Source: Allobosea sp. OK403
Lineage (GTDB): Bacteria > Pseudomonadota > Alphaproteobacteria > Rhizobiales > Beijerinckiaceae
Assembly: GCF_900113835.1 (NCBI RefSeq)
Contig: NZ_FOQV01000001.1
Span: 62,001-126,000, forward strand
Direction of reading: 5' to 3'
DNA length: 64,000 bases
How positions within the stretch are numbered: the stretch's first letter is position 1; every line of letters begins with the position of its first letter. Positions 60,698 through 64,000 of the stretch are shown here, piece after piece. The position numbers were made by a program, and so were the translations under genes. Below the pieces are notes generated by a model. The model was not told the DNA's origin, did no database searches, and saw only the letters and a list, made by a program, of their open reading frames with translations.

Positions 60698-62227
60698 TTG
60701 AGTGGCGACCTTGGAACCGGCTTGTCCGGGCGGCTTCCTGCCGTCTCGGCACAGGGGCGTAATGGCGCGCGATCGGAGCCGGGCAGGGCGATCGATCCGA
60801 AGCGAGCGCCTGCGCTGGCATTGGCCTTGCGCATCCTGCTCGTCGTCATCGCGACCCTGCTGACATTCTACGCAGCGAGCCTTGCAAGCGCGTTGGTTGA
60901 TCAGCCGCATTATCGCGGCCGTGTCGCAGAGGCGGTCGCCTCCGGTGCATTGGCGCGCGACGTCGCCTTGCCATTCGCGCGGGCCAAGCCTGTCTCCATC
61001 CATAATTTCAACGATTGCCTGATCCTGTCGATGCTCGTGCTGCCGCAGGAGGGAGGCCTCTTTCGCCGGGCGCTGTCGCCGCGCGTGCCGAGCCTGGATG
61101 CACCCTGGTCCGGAGAAGCACCGCCGGGCTATCCGCCTTATGTGCAGTGCCGCGATCTCGCTTTGGCGATGGAGCCGGCCGCTGATGTGCCAATGGGCTA
61201 TTATCATCGCTATCTGCATGGCGACTGGGTTCTGGCCAAGCTCCTCCTGGCGGTTCTGCCCTTCGCCGATGCGACGAATCTGCTGCTGATCCTGCTCGTG
61301 GCGGGCCTCGTCGCGCTGGTGCTTCTGGCGCTGCGCAATGCCATGCGCCGGCCGGGAGCGGCTGGACGGGACCGCGCCTATGCCGCCCTGGCGCTGACAT
61401 TGCTGCTATTGTATGCGCTGCCGGTTTTCGGCTGGTCGCTCTCCTTCGCGCCCGCTGACATCGTCATGGTCGGCTTCCTGCTGTTCTTCTATCTGCGCCC
61501 GCCATCGGCATTGGCGGAACCCGGCTTCGCGACCGCTGCCGCCCTGTTCGGTGCATTGACCGCGATGTTTGAGTTCCTGACCGGCGGAAGTCCCAGCGGC
61601 CTCATCTTGATCTTTGCGGTAGTGATCTTCGACGATGCCGCCGATCTGCGCGTGATGTGGCGCAGGCTGTGTGTCGGAGCCGTCTCCTTCACGGCGGCGA
61701 TCATCCTCTGCTTCGTCGTCAAGATGGCGGTCGTGGCGGCGATCTGGGGGCTGCCGGAGTTGGACCTCTTCAGCCGCCAGATCGGCGCCCATATGAGCAG
61801 CGGAGGCTGGGCGGTGGCGCCCGATAATGCCGCGAGGCTGGCTCGTTTCGGGATCGGCCCGGAGGCGATCAGGTCGAGCTTTCTGTTCAGCTACCTTTAT
61901 GCCCTGTCGAAGGTCTTCTATTTCTCGCAGTTTCTGGCCTTTGGCTCGCTCGAGCTGGGGCTTCTGCTGGTGGCGATCATCCCCTTGCTGCTCGCCCTGC
62001 GTCAGGGGCTGCTGCTCCGGCGCTGTTCAGAAGCGGTGGAGCGCATGAGGGCAGGGGCGCTGCTGGCCGCCTGCGCGATCATGCCGGGCTGGTATCTGGC
62101 CTTCGTGCACCACACCATCGTCCACGCCCATTTCATGTTCCGCCCGATGGTCTGGCCGCTGGCTCTGCTGCTGGCGATGGAGGCCTGGAGACGAACCGGC
62201 CAAAAGCAGAGCGCGAAGACAGGCTGA
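60698..62227 (+). CDS. Polytopic membrane protein, possible GT-C glycosyltransferase
   Basis: A 509-residue protein with about ten membrane helices. After a short cytoplasmic N-terminus and a first helix (LRILLVVIATLLTFYAASLASAL), a large loop (residues about 65-165) carries NDCLILSML and GYYHRYLHGDW, followed by a helix-rich remainder. The size and topology fit GT-C enzymes such as GtrC-like proteins, but no diagnostic motif is certain. The start is TTG at 60698 with GGGAG upstream. Divergent from the GT2-gtrA pair. Confidence 0.7.
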   Translation: MSGDLGTGLSGRLPAVSAQGRNGARSEPGRAIDPKRAPALALALRILLVVIATLLTFYAASLASALVDQPHYRGRVAEAVASGALARDVALPFARAKPVSIHNFNDCLILSMLVLPQEGGLFRRALSPRVPSLDAPWSGEAPPGYPPYVQCRDLALAMEPAADVPMGYYHRYLHGDWVLAKLLLAVLPFADATNLLLILLVAGLVALVLLALRNAMRRPGAAGRDRAYAALALTLLLLYALPVFGWSLSFAPADIVMVGFLLFFYLRPPSALAEPGFATAAALFGALTAMFEFLTGGSPSGLILIFAVVIFDDAADLRVMWRRLCVGAVSFTAAIILCFVVKMAVVAAIWGLPELDLFSRQIGAHMSSGGWAVAPDNAARLARFGIGPEAIRSSFLFSYLYALSKVFYFSQFLAFGSLELGLLLVAIIPLLLALRQGLLLRRCSEAVERMRAGALLAACAIMPGWYLAFVHHTIVHAHFMFRPMVWPLALLLAMEAWRRTGQKQSAKTG

Positions 62228-62306
62228 GGCCAGGTTCTGCTTCTCCAAGCCCTGCAGCTGCGCTGTATGGGACGGTCCGGTGTGTGTCTCGGGCCGCCCC
62301 GCGGTC

Positions 62307-63596
62307 TTACCGCACGCCCAGGCGCCGGCAGCCCCAAAGGCTCACCAGGCTGATGAAGATGATCGCGGTCAGGTAGAGGCCGGCATCGGTCGGATTGCCG
62401 GTGCGGCCGACGATGAAGCCGACGACGAGCGGCGTGACCCCACCGAACAGGAGCTGGCCGAGCACATAGCTGATCGAGATGCCGGTGACGCGGCGACGGG
62501 TCTGGTAGAGTTCCGAGAGCAGCGCCGGAGCAGTGGCGTAGTAGCCGCAATAGAGCACCAGCGCGAGCATGGCCTGGATGGCGATGAGCGTGCCGACGCT
62601 GGGGCTGGCGACGAGCCACTGGAACATCGGATAGGTCATCACCAGGCCAAGCACGGCAAACGTACCCATCAGCGGGATGCGGCCGACGCGGTCCGAGAGA
62701 TGGCCAAAGAAGAACGGCATGGTCGAGTTGATCAGGCCGGCGAAGATCGTGCCGATCAGCGCGACGGACGGATCGAGGCCGAGCTTGGTCGTGGCGAAGG
62801 TCGGCATATAGGTGTTCATGAAGCTGCCCGCCGCGCCGGCCGCGACGATGCCCGCGCCCGCCAGGACGCGCAGCTTGTCATGCGTCATGACTTCGGCCAG
62901 CGGCACGGGGCTTTGTTCGGCCTTCTCGAACTCGGCCGATTCATCGACGCGTTGGCGGATGTACCAGGCGACGGGGCCGATCAGCAGGCCAAACAGGAAG
63001 GGCACGCGCCAGCCCCAGGACATGACCTGCTCGGGCGTGAGGGAGGCGTTGATGAGGTAGGCGAACATCGAGGCGATGAACACGGCAAAGCCCGAGCTCG
63101 CCCATTGCGTCGCGCCATAGAAACCACGGCGGCTCGGGTCCTGCTCGATCAGCATGGCGGTGGCGCTGCCGAATTCCCCGCCGGCCGAGAAGCCCTGGAT
63201 CATGCGGGCGAGCAGCAGCAGGATGGGGGCCGCAAGCCCGATCGTCGCGTAGCCGGGCAATATGGCCGTGATCAGGGTACCGAGCATCATCAGCCCGGCT
63301 GAGAGGATGAGCGCCGGCTTGCGTCCCGCGCGGTCGGCATAGGCGCCGATGACGATCGCGCCGAGTGGCCGCACCAGCCAGGCGCTGGCAAAGGTGCCCA
63401 GACTGAGCAGCACGCTGACGGCGGGGTCGCCGGTCGGGAAGAACAGCTTCGACAGCGTCACCACGAACATCGCGTAGAGCACGAGGTCGTACCACTCGAA
63501 CACCGCGCCGATATTGGTGGCGATGATGGTGCGCAGAAGCGAGGAGCGGCGGGCGGGGACAGGCACGATGAGGGGCGCGGCTAGAGACTCTGTCAT
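62307..63596 (-). CDS. MFS transporter of the metabolite:H+ symporter (MHS) family
   Basis: A 429-residue 12-helix transporter: opening TIIATNIGAVFEWYDLVLYAMF, the loop 2-3 motif GAYADRAGRKPAL and MIQGFSAGGEFGSATAMLIEQ, all typical of the MHS branch (citrate, 2-oxoglutarate, proline/betaine permeases). The substrate cannot be told. The start at 63596 (MTESLAAP) is preferred to one ten codons upstream. Confidence 0.9.
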   Translation of the reverse strand: MTESLAAPLIVPVPARRSSLLRTIIATNIGAVFEWYDLVLYAMFVVTLSKLFFPTGDPAVSVLLSLGTFASAWLVRPLGAIVIGAYADRAGRKPALILSAGLMMLGTLITAILPGYATIGLAAPILLLLARMIQGFSAGGEFGSATAMLIEQDPSRRGFYGATQWASSGFAVFIASMFAYLINASLTPEQVMSWGWRVPFLFGLLIGPVAWYIRQRVDESAEFEKAEQSPVPLAEVMTHDKLRVLAGAGIVAAGAAGSFMNTYMPTFATTKLGLDPSVALIGTIFAGLINSTMPFFFGHLSDRVGRIPLMGTFAVLGLVMTYPMFQWLVASPSVGTLIAIQAMLALVLYCGYYATAPALLSELYQTRRRVTGISISYVLGQLLFGGVTPLVVGFIVGRTGNPTDAGLYLTAIIFISLVSLWGCRRLGVR

Positions 63597-63827
63597 CGGG
63601 TCGTTTATCCCTCGCGCCTGGAGCAATCCACACTGTTCGGCTGGATTTTGGCGGAGTCAATCAAGTTAATGAATTGCAAAGGATTTGCCCCCGGTTGAGA
63701 CCGTGCCGGCTTCATCGTCGGGTCCGATAGCGAGGTGCATCAGCCCGCACATGGCTTATGCGCGTCCGCATGGGGCGACAGGCCGGGCGGTCCGCTTTAT
63801 CAGGCTGGCATCCGAAAGCCGGTTCCG

Positions 63828-64000
63828 ATGCTCTCTTCCCCCCTGTTCCTGCGGTTTACGCCCGTCATCTTCACCTTCCTCTGGTCGTCAGGCTGGATCG
63901 TCGCCGGCTATTCGGCGCTCTATGCGGATCCGCTGACTTTCCTGGCCGTGCGCTTTGCCTGTGCCGGCGTGCTGCTTGCGGGGCTTTCCCTCCTGCTGCG
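63828..64000 (+). CDS. EamA-type transporter, 5' end only
   Basis: Reading from the ATG at 63828 gives 57 codons open to the window edge: MLSSPLFLRFTPVIFTFLWS followed by SGWIVAGYSALYADPLTFLA and VRFACAGVLLAGLSLLLL-type sequence. This is the start of a 10-helix DMT/EamA (RhaT-like) permease, with the typical Trp-Ser-Ser-Gly turn in helix 1. It is truncated by the window, not by mutation. Confidence 0.75.
   Translation, partial: MLSSPLFLRFTPVIFTFLWSSGWIVAGYSALYADPLTFLAVRFACAGVLLAGLSLLL

Noticed and set aside
7-64000. tRNA, rRNA, riboswitch, insertion sequence or prophage genes
   Set aside because: I looked for tRNA-like cloverleaf ends, transposase or integrase motifs and typical riboswitch cores and saw none I could support.

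Overview
This is a high-GC, gene-dense chromosomal window, most likely from an alphaproteobacterium of the order Hyphomicrobiales (Rhizobiales), and Bosea-like by overall impression. Supporting signs are the divergent lysC/ubiG pair, a crotonyl-CoA carboxylase/reductase (ethylmalonyl-CoA pathway), a serine-glyoxylate aminotransferase, many TonB-free proteobacterial families with strong Ala/Arg/Gly bias, and several families of dispersed palindromic intergenic repeats carrying the core AAGTGGNNACCGGTT. The genus is an inference; no rRNA or tRNA gene is present to test it. I found no CRISPR array, insertion sequence or prophage.

Layout. 0.4-4.2 kb: a methyltransferase, a secreted ADYC-family protein, a tiny secreted protein built of 13 tandem pentapeptides, and a divergent winged-helix/TPR regulator. 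4.4-16.5 kb: one leftward operon for part of a type VI secretion system (tssK, tssL, tssM, tagF, a PP2C phosphatase and a giant PpkA-type kinase), headed by a small protein of unknown role; no sheath, tube, baseplate or effector genes lie in the window. 17-28.5 kb: M23 endopeptidase, small Cys-repeat secreted protein, amidase, M32 carboxypeptidase, YqjM-like ene-reductase and a 1090-residue hybrid histidine kinase. 27-34 kb: a 2-hydroxyacid/glyoxylate region with a beta-propeller protein, an FAD/Fe-S dehydrogenase, a 73-residue remnant of a TctA permease, a GntR/FCD regulator and sgaA.

34-43 kb: transglutaminase-like protein, a MarR-RND efflux operon (MarR has a perfect palindrome in front of it), a Sel1 protein, and a dicarboxylate/amino-acid symporter paired with an orphan periplasmic binding protein. 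43-46.5 kb: a tightly overlapping operon with two DUF4166 domains, a DCC thiol-oxidoreductase and a GbsR-type regulator whose start codon sits inside a palindrome. 46.7-51 kb: acyl-CoA dehydrogenase, APH-fold kinase and GMC oxidoreductase, a set that resembles the 4-hydroxyacid (LvaA/LvaC, ACAD10/11) catabolic route. 51-57 kb: DUF1232 protein, soluble globin-like chemoreceptor, LysR/NQO1-like pair, lysC and ubiG. 57-64 kb: small membrane protein, ccr, a Gtr-like glycan-modification group (GtrA, GT2, polytopic membrane protein), an MHS-family transporter and the start of an EamA transporter cut by the window edge.

The most unusual items are the pentapeptide/ADYC/regulator unit, the free-standing TctA C-terminal mini-protein coupled to a dehydrogenase, the DUF4166 operon, and the structured repeats, one of which appears to supply a ribosome-binding site and another of which shows compensatory changes between its two copies.
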